Assembly (NCBI GenBank): GCA_046350115.1 | Contig: JAXMAZ010000017.1 | Coordinates: 1 to 64,000 of the forward strand | Direction of reading: 5' to 3' | Source of the DNA: JAXMAZ01 sp046350115 | GTDB lineage: Bacteria > Planctomycetota > Planctomycetia > Gemmatales > Gemmataceae | DNA: 64,000 nt | Part shown: positions 16,844-25,516 of the stretch, piece by piece | How positions within the stretch are numbered: position 1 is the stretch's first letter | How the letters are laid out: each line of letters begins with the position of its first letter | The notes under the pieces: model-generated | What the model was told of the DNA's origin: nothing | Seen by the model: the letters and a program-made list of their open reading frames with translations, nothing else | Database searches by the model: none | Translations under genes and position numbers: made by a program

Positions 16844-17899
16844 GTGACTGGCCCAACGCGAAAACTCGGGTTCACCCTGATCGAGCTGCTGGTGGTCATT
16901 GCCATCATCGGGACGCTGATCGGCCTGCTCCTGCCCGCGGTGCAGAAGGTGCGGGAGTCCGCATCCCGGACGAAGTGCCAGAACAACCTGAAGCAGATCG
17001 GGCTGGCTTTGCACAGCTACGAGGGGTCGCACGGCCGGTTCCCGTCGGCTTATGTCACGTCCGACCCTCGGGCCGACGGGACGGCGTTCGGCATCAGCTA
17101 CGGGGACGAGCACCGCAACGGGCCGCCCGGGTTCGCCTGGGGGGTGTTCCTGCTGCCGCACCTGGAACAGGACAACCTGTACCGCCAGTTCAATCTGGAC
17201 CTGCCGTGCTGGGCGCCGGCGAACGCGGCCCCCGCCCGAACCCGGGTGGCGGTGTTCCTCTGCCCGTCGGCCACCGGCGGCGGCGACGGGTTCAACGTCC
17301 AGAGGGAGGGGGCGGACGTGCGGCACGGGGTCGATTTCAGCCCGGCCATCCGGTTCGCCCACTCGCACTACGTGACCAACGCCGGCATCCACCAGCCGTG
17401 GGGTCGGACCACCGCTTACTGCTACGACTACGACGTGCCGGAGCCGATCCCGGAGAACGGTAACAAGCCGGCCCGGATCGACGGGCCGTTCTACCGCAAC
17501 TCGAAGGTCCGGGTGGCCGGCGTCACCGACGGGCTGTCGAACACCATCTTCATCGGCGAACATAGCTCATTGCTGAGCAACAAGACGTGGGTCGGGGTGG
17601 TGCCGGGGGCGGTGACGCCGCCGCGGCTGGACCTGCGGCCGTGGCCGTCGGAAAACAACGGGGCCGGCTGCCTGGTCGGGGTACACAGCGGGCCGGACAC
17701 CCACGACCACCCGCAGGTCATCATCCACGCCCCGAACGACCCGTTCGGCCACACCGACCAGATGTGGGGGGAGCACGGCACCGGGTGCAACGTGCTGCTC
17801 GGGGACGGGTCAGTCCGATTCGTCGGCACGTTCGTCAACCCGCTCACCTGGGTCGCCCTGGCCACCCGGGACGGGGGGGAGGTGGCCGGTGACTACTAG
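16844..17899 (+). CDS. DUF1559 domain protein with type IV pilin-like N-terminus
   Basis: Second DUF1559 protein of the window, 351 aa. The prepilin-type signal GFTLIELLVVIAIIGTLIGL and the family signature LPAVQKVRESASR with CQNNLKQIGLALHSYEG are at the N-terminus. The C-terminal HGTGCNVLLGDGSVRFV ending matches the family. The start is GTG 16844, with GAGGG 7 nt upstream. It overlaps the next gene by 11 nt. Probably exported and processed by a prepilin peptidase; precise function is unknown. Confidence 0.92.
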   Translation: MTGPTRKLGFTLIELLVVIAIIGTLIGLLLPAVQKVRESASRTKCQNNLKQIGLALHSYEGSHGRFPSAYVTSDPRADGTAFGISYGDEHRNGPPGFAWGVFLLPHLEQDNLYRQFNLDLPCWAPANAAPARTRVAVFLCPSATGGGDGFNVQREGADVRHGVDFSPAIRFAHSHYVTNAGIHQPWGRTTAYCYDYDVPEPIPENGNKPARIDGPFYRNSKVRVAGVTDGLSNTIFIGEHSSLLSNKTWVGVVPGAVTPPRLDLRPWPSENNGAGCLVGVHSGPDTHDHPQVIIHAPNDPFGHTDQMWGEHGTGCNVLLGDGSVRFVGTFVNPLTWVALATRDGGEVAGDY

Positions 17900-18293
17900 C
17901 GGGACCGGCCGGCCGTGGGTCCGGCCGACGGCGTTCGGCGGGGTGGCGGTCGGGGTGATCGCGGTCGGGCTGTTCGCCTTCCGGTCGCCGCCGCAGATGG
18001 GGGTGGACGAGGACGCTTTCCGGGCCGTGGACGCCCTCTACACCGCCGTCCGTATGCGTGATGCGGCCAAAGTGGCCGATTGCGAGCGACGGCTACAGGC
18101 GCACCGAACAGACGGGAAGTTGCCGGCGGACGCGGCCGACCACCTCGACCGGCTGATCGCCCGGGCCAAAGGTGGCGACTGGGAGTCGGCGACCGAGCAG
18201 CTGTATACGTTCATGCTGGCCCAGCGGCGGGACGGGCCGTTGGAGCCGAAGGCGAAGCCGTCGCAAACCAAGACCCGCCCGACTCGGCGCTGA
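17889..18293 (+). CDS. small membrane-anchored protein coupled to a DUF1559 gene
   Basis: A 134-residue protein with one N-terminal hydrophobic helix (about residues 14-31, FGGVAVGVIAVGLFAF) and a charged helical rest (DALYTAVRMRDAAKVADCER), ending in a basic tail. GTG 17889 is preceded by a G-rich GGGGAGG about 6 nt upstream and overlaps the end of the DUF1559 gene. Genes of this size and layout commonly follow DUF1559 genes in planctomycetes, so a joint surface role is likely. No domain recognised. Confidence 0.75.
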   Translation: MTTSGTGRPWVRPTAFGGVAVGVIAVGLFAFRSPPQMGVDEDAFRAVDALYTAVRMRDAAKVADCERRLQAHRTDGKLPADAADHLDRLIARAKGGDWESATEQLYTFMLAQRRDGPLEPKAKPSQTKTRPTRR

Positions 18294-18299
18294 CTCACG

Positions 18300-18560
18300 A
18301 AACCAAGGCCCCGCGGGCGGTGGTGCGAGAATCCCTCGTCGCCCGGGACGTGTTGCCGGTCCATTCGTGCCCCACCAGCCGCAAGGACTTCACCGCCCAC
18401 CAGCTGTTCGCCGTCCTGGCCCTAAGGACGTTCCTCAAGACTGACTACGGGGGGTGGCCCAGCTCCTGGCCGACTTCGCCGAACTCCGGGACCACCTCGG
18501 GCTGGCCACGGTGCCCCACTACTCGACCTTGTGCTATGCGGCCGCCCGGCTGCTAACAGG
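18300..18560 (+). pseudogene. remnant of a transposase N-terminus
   Basis: The translation contains CPTSRKDFTAHQLFAVLALR and TFLKTDY, then after a one-base shift a segment like VAQLLADFAELRDHLGLATV and PHYSTLCYAAARLL. This is the N-terminal helical domain of planctomycete transposases (dimerisation part of IS4/IS5/IS1182-like enzymes). No catalytic DDE part follows; the frame ends near 18558. It is a truncated, frameshifted insertion-sequence relic that directly abuts another gene fragment. Confidence 0.6.
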
Positions 18561-18674
18561 CTCGGACACATCCCTGATCTCGGCGTAACGAGCGGCTGAA
18601 GCCGAAGGGCTGACTCCTGGGCCGGTGCTCCGAGCCGGAGGGGTGGAAGGCAAGCGCCGTCCGAGCTTCGTCGG

Positions 18675-19184
18675 GTGTGCGGTCGGATTCTGTACCGCGG
18701 GCAGCGGGTCTGGGCGTTCTGGAAGCCGGGCGTCGCCGCGGTGAACGCGCCCCTCCTGCCTTGGACGGAGGCGATCAACGACCCCGGCGCGGGCCAGATG
18801 ATCCACGGCCGGCGGCGGATCGAATCCCGCCTGTTCCTCACCCGCATCCCGGACGACTCGGTGATCGTGACGGATCGGGTGGCCACGTCCGTGTCGTGGG
18901 CCGGCACTCGGCGGTTCGTTGCCACGCGGGACTCCGCCGGCACCTACGCAATGGCGTACGCCCCAATCGGCCGGCCGTTCAAAGTGAAGACGGCCGCCGT
19001 CAAGGGGGAGACGGTGAGCGCGTGGTGGTTCAACCCGCGGGCCGGCGAGGCGACGAGTATCGGCGAGTACCCGAACACCTGCGGGCGGGAGTTCACTCAC
19101 CCGGACAAGGGGGAACTGCTCGATCGGGTGCTGGTGTTGGACGTCGCGGCGAAGAAGTACCCGCTGCCGGGCAAACGGAAGTGA
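18675..19184 (+). pseudogene. C-terminal fragment of a DUF4038 / collagen-binding-domain glycoside hydrolase-like protein
   Basis: The reading frame matches only the C-terminal part of the DUF4038 family: VWAFWKPGVAAVNAPLLPW, then EAINDPGAGQM and SRLFLTRIPDDS, then the terminal putative collagen-binding domain (TYAMAYAPIGRPFKVKTAAV, AWWFNPRAGEATSIGEY, REFTHPDKGELLDRVLVLD). The catalytic TIM-barrel part is absent; its place is taken by transposase debris. Full-length relatives are several hundred residues longer. The ATG at 18675 is therefore probably not a natural start. Confidence 0.65.
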
Positions 19185-19319
19185 GCGCGAACCGGACGGT
19201 GGTTCGTGGCCGGGCCGAAGCCTCCCTTCACTCCGGTTGGGTCGGGGTGCCTTGTTGGCCGCCGGCCGCCGCCGTACACCATCTCCCGCGATCTCGATCC
19301 CTCCCGCGGCGTCGGCGTC

Positions 19320-20345
19320 ATGCCCTTTCGCATCGGCCTCACCCGTGACTTCCTCACCCCGACCGGTGACGTCGCCTTCGGTGACATCGGCCTGTCGCTG
19401 CTCGACTCGCCCGGGGTGGAATGGGGGTTCCTGGCAGAGAACACCCCAGAGCTGCGGCCCGACCAGATCGCCGGGTACGACGGGCTGCTGGTGCTCGGCC
19501 CGAAGGTGACGGCGGGCACGCTGGCAGGGAACGACCGGCTGGCCGTCGTCGCACGGTTTGGGGTGGGGTACGACAACATCGACGTGCAGGCCTGCACCGC
19601 CGCCGGGGTCGCCCTGACCATCACCCCGGACGGGGTTCGCCGCCCTGTGGCGGTGAGTGCCATCACCTTCCCGTTGGCATGTTCGCACAAGCTGTTGGTG
19701 AAGGACCGGCTCACCCGCGCCGGCCGTTGGGCCGAAAAACTCAACCACATGGGGATGGGTGTGACCGGCCGCACGCTCGGCGTCATCGGGGTGGGCAACA
19801 TCGGCCGGGAGATTTTCCACCTGGCGAAGCCGTTCGACATGCGACACCTGGGGTACGACCCGTTCCTGACCACCGCCTCGGACGGCGTGGAGCTGGTGCC
19901 GCTCGATCGGCTGTTGGGCGAATCCGACTTCGTCGTCGTCTGCTGCTCGCTATCGAAAAAGACGCACCACCTGTTGAACGCCGAACGGCTGGGGCGGATG
20001 AAGCCGACGGCGTACCTGATCAACGTGGCCCGCGGGCCGATCGTCGATCAGGCGGCGCTCACCGCGGCGCTGCAACAGAACCGCATCGCCGGGGCCGGGC
20101 TGGACGTGTTCGACCCGGAGCCGATCGCGGCGGACGACCCGCTGCTGACGCTGGACAACGTGATCCTCGCCCCGCACGCCGTCTGCTGGACGGACGAGTG
20201 CTTCCGCAACAACGGCCGCAGCGCCTGTCATAGCCTGCTGGCGGTGGGGCACGGGAAGGCTCCGGAGTTCGTGGTCAACCGCGAGGTGCTGACCTCGCCG
20301 AAGTTCTTGAACAGGCTCGCACAATTCACGAGAGGCCTCGCGTGA
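19320..20345 (+). CDS. D-isomer-specific 2-hydroxyacid dehydrogenase
   Basis: Cytoplasmic NAD-dependent dehydrogenase of the SerA/GhrB type. The NAD-binding core has GVIGVGNIGREIFHLAK (G-x-G-x2-G). Active-site elements: NVARGPIVDQAAL (Arg), the DVFDPEPIAADDPL loop (Glu) and APHAVCWTDECF (His). It is 341 aa, standard length. ATG 19320 begins the first recognisable strand (MPFRIGLTRDF); no strong ribosome site is visible. It is the first gene of the overlapping operon with an HpaI-type aldolase, an ApnL-like lactonase, an ABC importer and a Gfo/Idh/MocA dehydrogenase. It probably oxidises or reduces a sugar-acid intermediate there (inference). Confidence 0.88.
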   Translation: MPFRIGLTRDFLTPTGDVAFGDIGLSLLDSPGVEWGFLAENTPELRPDQIAGYDGLLVLGPKVTAGTLAGNDRLAVVARFGVGYDNIDVQACTAAGVALTITPDGVRRPVAVSAITFPLACSHKLLVKDRLTRAGRWAEKLNHMGMGVTGRTLGVIGVGNIGREIFHLAKPFDMRHLGYDPFLTTASDGVELVPLDRLLGESDFVVVCCSLSKKTHHLLNAERLGRMKPTAYLINVARGPIVDQAALTAALQQNRIAGAGLDVFDPEPIAADDPLLTLDNVILAPHAVCWTDECFRNNGRSACHSLLAVGHGKAPEFVVNREVLTSPKFLNRLAQFTRGLA

Positions 20346-21127
20346 GAGACAACCGGGTGAAGCAGACGCTGGCTGCCGGCGGGGTGAGCCTGGGCACCAT
20401 GAACATCGAGTTCGCCACCACCGGCACCGGTCGCATCATGGCCGAGGCCGGGGCGGAGTTCTGCGTGTTCGACATGGAGCACTCCGGTTGGAGCATGGAA
20501 ACGGTCCGACAGGTGATCGCCACGTCCCGGTGTGCCGATCTGGTGCCGTTCGTCCGCCCGCCGACTACCCAGTACCACCTCATCAGCCGGGCGCTCGATG
20601 TGGGGGCAATGGGCTTGGTCATCCCGCTGGTAAACACCCCTGAGCAGGCACGGTTCGCGGTCGAGTGTGCGATGTACCCGCCGCGGGGGAAGCGGGGGTG
20701 TGCGTTCGCACTCGCCCACGACGACTACAAGGGCGGCGACCTGACGGCCAAGATGCAGCACACCAACGACAACGTGTTCCTCATCGCCCAGATCGAAACC
20801 GAAGAGGGGCTGCGGAACGTGGACGCCATCGCGTCCACGCCGGGCGTCGATGCCCTGTGGATCGGCCAGTTCGACCTGACCACCTCGCTCGGCATCCCCG
20901 GCCAGTTCGACCACCCGAAGTTCCAGAACGCGACGAAGCGGATCGTGGAGGCGTGCCACAAGCACAACAAGGTAGCGACGCTGGCGGTGATGAATCCGGA
21001 CGAACTGGCCGCCGGCCCGGAGAACGGCTTTCGGCTGCTAGTGTACGCCGCCGACCTGTGGATTTACCAGCAAGCACTCAGGCGGTGCTTCCGCACCGTG
21101 CGGGACAAGATCGGGCCGCAACCGTGA
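20342..21127 (+). CDS. HpcH/HpaI family aldolase
   Basis: Class II, metal-dependent pyruvate-type aldolase that cleaves 2-keto-4-hydroxy acids. Motifs: FCVFDMEHSGWSME (catalytic His region), VPFVRPP (Arg), ALDVGAMGLVIPLVNTPEQA, and the metal-binding QIETEEGLRNVDAI and ALWIGQFDLTTSLGI with conserved Glu and Asp. Length 261 aa, normal. GTG 20342 overlaps the dehydrogenase stop as GTGA, and its own stop overlaps the next start the same way. In this operon it would split the product of an earlier dehydratase or dehydrogenase step, giving pyruvate or a related acid and a small aldehyde. The true substrate is unknown. Confidence 0.9.
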   Translation: MRDNRVKQTLAAGGVSLGTMNIEFATTGTGRIMAEAGAEFCVFDMEHSGWSMETVRQVIATSRCADLVPFVRPPTTQYHLISRALDVGAMGLVIPLVNTPEQARFAVECAMYPPRGKRGCAFALAHDDYKGGDLTAKMQHTNDNVFLIAQIETEEGLRNVDAIASTPGVDALWIGQFDLTTSLGIPGQFDHPKFQNATKRIVEACHKHNKVATLAVMNPDELAAGPENGFRLLVYAADLWIYQQALRRCFRTVRDKIGPQP

Positions 21128-21930
21128 GCGTGCCGCTCTGCTACTACGGTTCGCCGGAGCCGCTCCCGCCGCGGCGGGTGCTGCGGGCCGGACCGCTCAC
21201 CGCCGTGTACGAAGCGGGTGATTTGCGGTACGTGAAGGTCGGCGGCATCGAGGTGTGCCGGAGGTGGTACGCCGCCGTGCGGGACCGCAACTGGGGCACC
21301 GTGCCGGGGGTGATCTCCGACGAGATGACCGAGGAAACGCCGGAACGGACGCGGGTGCGATACACCAGCACGCATCACCGGGACGACGTTCACTTCGTGT
21401 GGCACGCCGACATCGTTCTGCAGGACGGGCGGATCGCGTTTCGGTTCGACGGCGAAGCGAAATCCACCTTCATGCGCAACCGCATCGGCTTTTGCGTGCT
21501 GCACCCGCCGGAGACGTGCCGCGGGCAGACTGCCACGCTGTGGCACCCGGATTACTCGAAAACGGAAACGGCGTTCCCAGCGTTCGTCGCCCCGCAGAAC
21601 CCGTTCCACGACCTCGCCGCCCTACTTCACACCACATCAGCGGGCGTGATCGCGCGGTGGCGGTTCGAGGACGACCTGTTCGAGACGGAAGACCAACGCA
21701 ACTGGATCGACGCCTCGTTCAAGACGTTCTGCACCCCGCTCAGCCGGCCGTTTCCGGTGGAGGTGAAGACGGGTGAGCGGGTGACGCAGACGGTGACGCT
21801 GACCGTGATCAACCCCCACCCGCCGGAGCCGACGGTTCCGGCGACTTCCCCAAGGGGAGGTGGGGGTGGTCGCGTTCCCCACCCCGTCCACCGATGCCAA
21901 CCCACCAATCACCTCCACCTCCCCCCTTGA
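21124..21930 (+). CDS. N-terminal part of an ApnL-like (D-apionate lactonase family) protein
   Basis: The sequence follows the D-apionate lactonase family from its first residues: LCYYGSPEPLPPRRVLRAGP, LRYVKVGGIEVCRRWYAAVR, DRNWGTVPGV, NRIGFCVLHPPE, and FEMEDQRNW-like FETEDQRNWIDASFKTFC. About 240 residues are well conserved, up to QTVTLTVI. The frame then enters a palindromic repeat (21841-21942) and stops at 21930 inside its right arm. The remainder of the protein is in the +1 frame in the next entry. Family members are single chains of roughly 600 aa, so this gene is split. GTG 21124 overlaps the aldolase stop by 4 nt. Confidence 0.75.
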   Translation: MSVPLCYYGSPEPLPPRRVLRAGPLTAVYEAGDLRYVKVGGIEVCRRWYAAVRDRNWGTVPGVISDEMTEETPERTRVRYTSTHHRDDVHFVWHADIVLQDGRIAFRFDGEAKSTFMRNRIGFCVLHPPETCRGQTATLWHPDYSKTETAFPAFVAPQNPFHDLAALLHTTSAGVIARWRFEDDLFETEDQRNWIDASFKTFCTPLSRPFPVEVKTGERVTQTVTLTVINPHPPEPTVPATSPRGGGGGRVPHPVHRCQPTNHLHLPP

Positions 21931-21942
21931 GGGGGAAGTCGC
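21841..21942. repeat. palindromic element inside the lactonase gene
   Basis: The left arm GCGACTTCCCCAAGGGGAGGTGG (21841-21863) pairs with 21915-21942, whose end reads GGGGGAAGTCGC; pairing is near-perfect. The right arm holds the TGA that ends the first lactonase part. The left arm gives AAGGGGAGG just before GTG 21860, the first possible start of the second part. The same kind of C/G hairpin occurs elsewhere between genes, so this looks like an inserted dispersed repeat. Confidence 0.75.
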
Positions 21943-23074
21943 CGCGGTGAGCGCAGCTCACCCGGCGGGTGGGGGGTGCAAATTCCCCTCCATCGGGCTG
22001 TCGCTCTCCGACCGGCCGGCCGACCCGACCCTCCTTCCTGTCCTCCGGCCCGCACACCTCCGCGTTGAACTCGACCTGACGAGACCCGACTTCATCGACC
22101 GATTACGCCACGCCACCGCGGAAGCGAACACGCTCGGCGCTGGGGTCGAACTCGCCCTGACAATGCCGGATGAATGCGACCGGCAACTCGAATCGATCCT
22201 CCTCGCCCTGGAGGGCCGCGGCCGGCCCCGGTTTTGCCGGCATCTGCTGTTTCGACACGGCGATTGGACGGCGAGCGGCGATTGGACTTGGCACGCCGTT
22301 GCGCGGCTCCGGCACTACCAGTCTCGTGCGGTTTGCTACTCCGGCACGCAGGCCAACTTCACCGAACTGAACCGCAACCGCCCGCCGGTCGAACTGCTCG
22401 ACGGCGTCTGCTATTCCATCCAGCCGCAGGAACACGCCTTCGACAACGCATCGCTGGTGGAGTGCTGCGCCGCCATCGCCGACACCGTTCGCACTGCCCG
22501 CAGCTTCTGCGGTGACAAACCACTGTCCGTCGGGCCGATCACCCTCCGCAAGCGGGTGAACCCGTATGCCACCGGACCGTGGGTGCCGCCGCCGCCCGAC
22601 CCGCGGCAGGGGTCGCTGTTCGGGGCGGCGTGGACGCTTGGGGCGCTGAAATACCTCGCCGAATCCGGTGCGGCGTCGGCCACCTTCTACGAGACCACCG
22701 GCCCGCGAGGGGTGACGGACGGCGGCCGGGTGTTCCCGCTGTTCCACGTACTGGCCGATGCGAACGAGTGGCCGGGGGCGACGGTGTTGAAGTGCGTGGC
22801 ATCCGACCCGCTCCGGTTCGACGCGCTGCTGCTGAAACGCGGCACGGCATCCCGCGTGATGCTGGCGAACATGGCCGCCGAGCCACTAACCGTGACCGTG
22901 GATTGGCCGTTCGGCCCGCAGGTGTTCGCGCGGACGCTCGATGAGACCACCTTCGACCTCGCCACCGCCGACCCTGTTGCATTCCGGGCGAGCATCGGCG
23001 ACACTCTCCCATCCACCGACGGGCGGCTGACACTCCTCCTGAAGCCCTACGCCTATGTCCGCCTCGACGGCTGA
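21860..23074 (+). CDS. C-terminal part of the ApnL-like lactonase family protein
   Basis: Continuation of the preceding gene in the +1 frame. After about 35 repeat-derived residues the family sequence resumes at FPSIGLSLSDRPADPTLL and LRPAHLRVELDLTRPDF. It runs through ARLRHYQSRAVCYSGTQANF, the conserved LDGVCYSIQPQEHAFDNASL, VGPITLRKRVNPYA, a FYETTGPRGV segment and the closing β-rich part LKPYAYVRLDG. This is a TIM-barrel-like hydrolase half plus C-terminal domain. It overlaps the ABC ATPase start by 20 nt. Whether both halves are made and assemble, or the gene is dead, cannot be told from sequence. Confidence 0.75.
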   Translation: MGVVAFPTPSTDANPPITSTSPLEGEVAAVSAAHPAGGGCKFPSIGLSLSDRPADPTLLPVLRPAHLRVELDLTRPDFIDRLRHATAEANTLGAGVELALTMPDECDRQLESILLALEGRGRPRFCRHLLFRHGDWTASGDWTWHAVARLRHYQSRAVCYSGTQANFTELNRNRPPVELLDGVCYSIQPQEHAFDNASLVECCAAIADTVRTARSFCGDKPLSVGPITLRKRVNPYATGPWVPPPPDPRQGSLFGAAWTLGALKYLAESGAASATFYETTGPRGVTDGGRVFPLFHVLADANEWPGATVLKCVASDPLRFDALLLKRGTASRVMLANMAAEPLTVTVDWPFGPQVFARTLDETTFDLATADPVAFRASIGDTLPSTDGRLTLLLKPYAYVRLDG

Positions 23075-24560
23075 CACCCTGTTGTCACTACGAGGCGTTC
23101 ACAAACGCTTCCCGGGGGTCCACGCACTCAAGGGGGTGAGCCTGGACGTGCGGCGGGGCGAGGTCCACGCGGTGGTGGGCGAGAACGGGGCCGGTAAAAG
23201 CACCCTCATGCAAATCCTGGCCGGGGTCTACCGGCCGGATGACGGCGTACTGACGTTCGACGGCACCACCGGCTCCTTCGCCACCGAGCGGGAGGCCCAG
23301 GCCGCCGGCGTGGCCATCGTGTTTCAGGAGCGGAGCCTGTTCGGCCCGCTGAGCGTGGCGGAGAACGTGTTCGCCGGCCGCCAGCCAGGGACGCTCGGGG
23401 GGATCGACTTCGCCAAACTGTACACCGACACTGCCCGCCTGCTCGAACGGGTCGGGCTGCGGGTCGATCCGTCCGCCGCGGTGGAAACGCTTTCGCCCGG
23501 CGAGCAACAGTTGGTGGAGATCGCCAAGGCGCTGTCGCTGAACGCGAAGTTACTCATCCTCGACGAGCCGACCGCCACCCTCACCCCGGCCGAAACCGCC
23601 ACCTTGTTCGGCGTGGCCCGCGGGTTGAAGGCGCAGGGCGTGGCGGTGGTGTATATCTCCCACCGGCTGGAGGAGGTGTTCGAACTGGCCGACCGGGTGA
23701 CGGTGCTGAAAGACGGCGAAGGGCAGGGCACGTTCGCTGTGGCGGACGTGACGCCCCAACTGCTGGTGCGGCGGATGGTCGGCCGCGACGTCGAATTCGA
23801 TCGGCCGACGGATCGCGCGCCCGAATCGCGGGCCGTGCTGGAGGTGAACGGGCTGACCGACACCGGCTCGACCGGCCGGGTGCGGCTCGCGGACGTGTCA
23901 TTCACGGTACGGGCCGGAGAAATCCTCGGCCTCGGCGGGCTGGTCGGCGCGGGCCGCACGGAAACCGCCCTCGGCGTGTTCGGCGGGCGGCCGGGGTGCG
24001 TCGGCGAGGTGCGGGTGAACGGGAAGCCCGTTCGCATCCGTTCGCCGCAGGACGCCATCGCCGCCGGCATCGGGTACGTACCCGAAGACCGCAAGGACGC
24101 CGGCCTGTTCCTCGACATGGGCCTCGCCGCCAATGTCGTCGTCGCTACCCTGCGGGGGGTGGTGCTGAACGACGCCGCACAGGAGCGGACCGGGAACGGC
24201 TACCGGGAGAAACTGCGGATCGCTTCCCGCGGTGGGGACGAGCCGGTGCGGGCGCTGAGCGGCGGTAACCAGCAGAAAGTACTGCTGGCGCGGTGGCTGG
24301 AGGTGAACCCGGCGGTGCTGATCGTGGACGAGCCGACCCGCGGGGTGGACGTGGGGGCGAAGCGAGAGGTCCACGCCGTGCTGTTCGACCTGGCCCGCAA
24401 GGGCACGGCGCTCGTGGTCATCTCGTCGGATCTGCCCGAGTTGCTGGCCCTCGCCGACCGGGTGGTGGTCCTCCGCGGTGGCCGGGTGACGGGCGAACTA
24501 AGCCGCGACGAGCTGACCGAAGAAGCAGTCATCGCTCTGTCGAGCGGGGTGTCTCGATGA
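23055..24560 (+). CDS. sugar ABC importer ATPase, RbsA-like
   Basis: Tandem ATP-binding subunit of a CUT2-type monosaccharide importer, 501 aa. The first half has Walker A GENGAGKST (residues 42-50), an LSPGEQQLVEIAKAL signature and LLILDEPTATL. The second half has a degenerate Walker A (GLVGAGRTE), signature LSGGNQQKVLLARWL and DEPTRGVDVGAKREV, the asymmetry typical of RbsA/MglA. It overlaps the lactonase end by 20 nt and the permease start as ATGA. Together with the next two genes it forms a complete importer. Confidence 0.93.
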   Translation: MSASTADTLLSLRGVHKRFPGVHALKGVSLDVRRGEVHAVVGENGAGKSTLMQILAGVYRPDDGVLTFDGTTGSFATEREAQAAGVAIVFQERSLFGPLSVAENVFAGRQPGTLGGIDFAKLYTDTARLLERVGLRVDPSAAVETLSPGEQQLVEIAKALSLNAKLLILDEPTATLTPAETATLFGVARGLKAQGVAVVYISHRLEEVFELADRVTVLKDGEGQGTFAVADVTPQLLVRRMVGRDVEFDRPTDRAPESRAVLEVNGLTDTGSTGRVRLADVSFTVRAGEILGLGGLVGAGRTETALGVFGGRPGCVGEVRVNGKPVRIRSPQDAIAAGIGYVPEDRKDAGLFLDMGLAANVVVATLRGVVLNDAAQERTGNGYREKLRIASRGGDEPVRALSGGNQQKVLLARWLEVNPAVLIVDEPTRGVDVGAKREVHAVLFDLARKGTALVVISSDLPELLALADRVVVLRGGRVTGELSRDELTEEAVIALSSGVSR

Positions 24561-25516
24561 AATCGTCCCGCGAACTCGACCTGCTTGTAGTCGTCTTCCT
24601 GGCGGTCATCGTCTTCTCCATCCTGTACCCGCGGTCGTTCTTCTCGCTCGACATGGCCGAGGCGGTGCTGCGGAACATGGCCATCGACGGTATCCTGGCG
24701 GTGGGCATGATGATGCTGATGGTGGCCGGGGTGTTCGACCTGTCGGTCGGGGCGGTGATGTCGCTGGCCGGGGTGGTGACCGGGACGCTCCTGATGAAGG
24801 CCGGGATGCCCGCACCGGTGGCCATCCTGGGCGGGCTGTTCGCCGGGGCGGTGGGCGGCTTTTTTAACGGGCTGGTCGTTACCCAGTTCAAAGTGAACGC
24901 GCTCATCACCACCCTGGCGACAATGGGCATCTGCCGCGGGGTGGCCCTCTTGCTCGGCGGGGTGGCGATTCCCGACCTGCCGGCCGAGTTCTGCGTACTC
25001 GGGCAGACCGAGTGGCCGAAGGTCGAAGTGGGCGGGGCGGTGCTGAAGCTGCAATCCCCGGTGTGGCTGATGCTCGGGCTGGCGGTGGTGGCGCACCTGG
25101 CGATGAGCCGCACCCGCTGGTTCCGTCAGCTCTACTACATCGGTGCGAACCCGAAAGCCGCGACGCTGTCCGGCATCCCCGCCGCCCGCGTGCAGTGGGC
25201 GGCGTTCACCCTGTGCGGGGTGATTGCGGCCGTCGCCGGCATCACCTTCGCCGCCCGCATGGGCACGGCGGTGAGTACCGCCGGCGACGGCGCCGAGTTG
25301 CGGGTGATCACCGCCGTCATCCTCGGCGGGGCGAGCTTGCAGGGCGGGCGGGGCACCATCCTCGGGGCGGTCGTCGGGGTGGTGTTCATGTCGCTGGTGT
25401 ACAACCTGCTGCTCGTCACCCGCGTGAACAGCTACTGGCAGGGGATCGTGTTCGGGCTGATCCTGATCGCGGCGGTCGGGCTGGACTCGTGGAAGAACCG
25501 GGGGCGAAGCACATGA
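24557..25516 (+). CDS. sugar ABC importer permease, RbsC-like
   Basis: Polytopic inner-membrane permease of the BPD_transp_2/CUT2 family, 319 aa, with eight or more hydrophobic segments. Family features: LLVVVFLAVIVFSILYPRSF at the N-terminus, DLSVGAVMSLAGVVTG, GLFAGAVGGFFNGLVVTQFKV (cytoplasmic loop region), GANPKAATLSGIPAARVQ (the permease loop that contacts the ATPase) and a GGASLQGGRGTILGAVVGV segment. ATG 24557 overlaps the ATPase stop. The stop overlaps the binding-protein start by 4 nt. Confidence 0.92.
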   Translation: MKSSRELDLLVVVFLAVIVFSILYPRSFFSLDMAEAVLRNMAIDGILAVGMMMLMVAGVFDLSVGAVMSLAGVVTGTLLMKAGMPAPVAILGGLFAGAVGGFFNGLVVTQFKVNALITTLATMGICRGVALLLGGVAIPDLPAEFCVLGQTEWPKVEVGGAVLKLQSPVWLMLGLAVVAHLAMSRTRWFRQLYYIGANPKAATLSGIPAARVQWAAFTLCGVIAAVAGITFAARMGTAVSTAGDGAELRVITAVILGGASLQGGRGTILGAVVGVVFMSLVYNLLLVTRVNSYWQGIVFGLILIAAVGLDSWKNRGRST

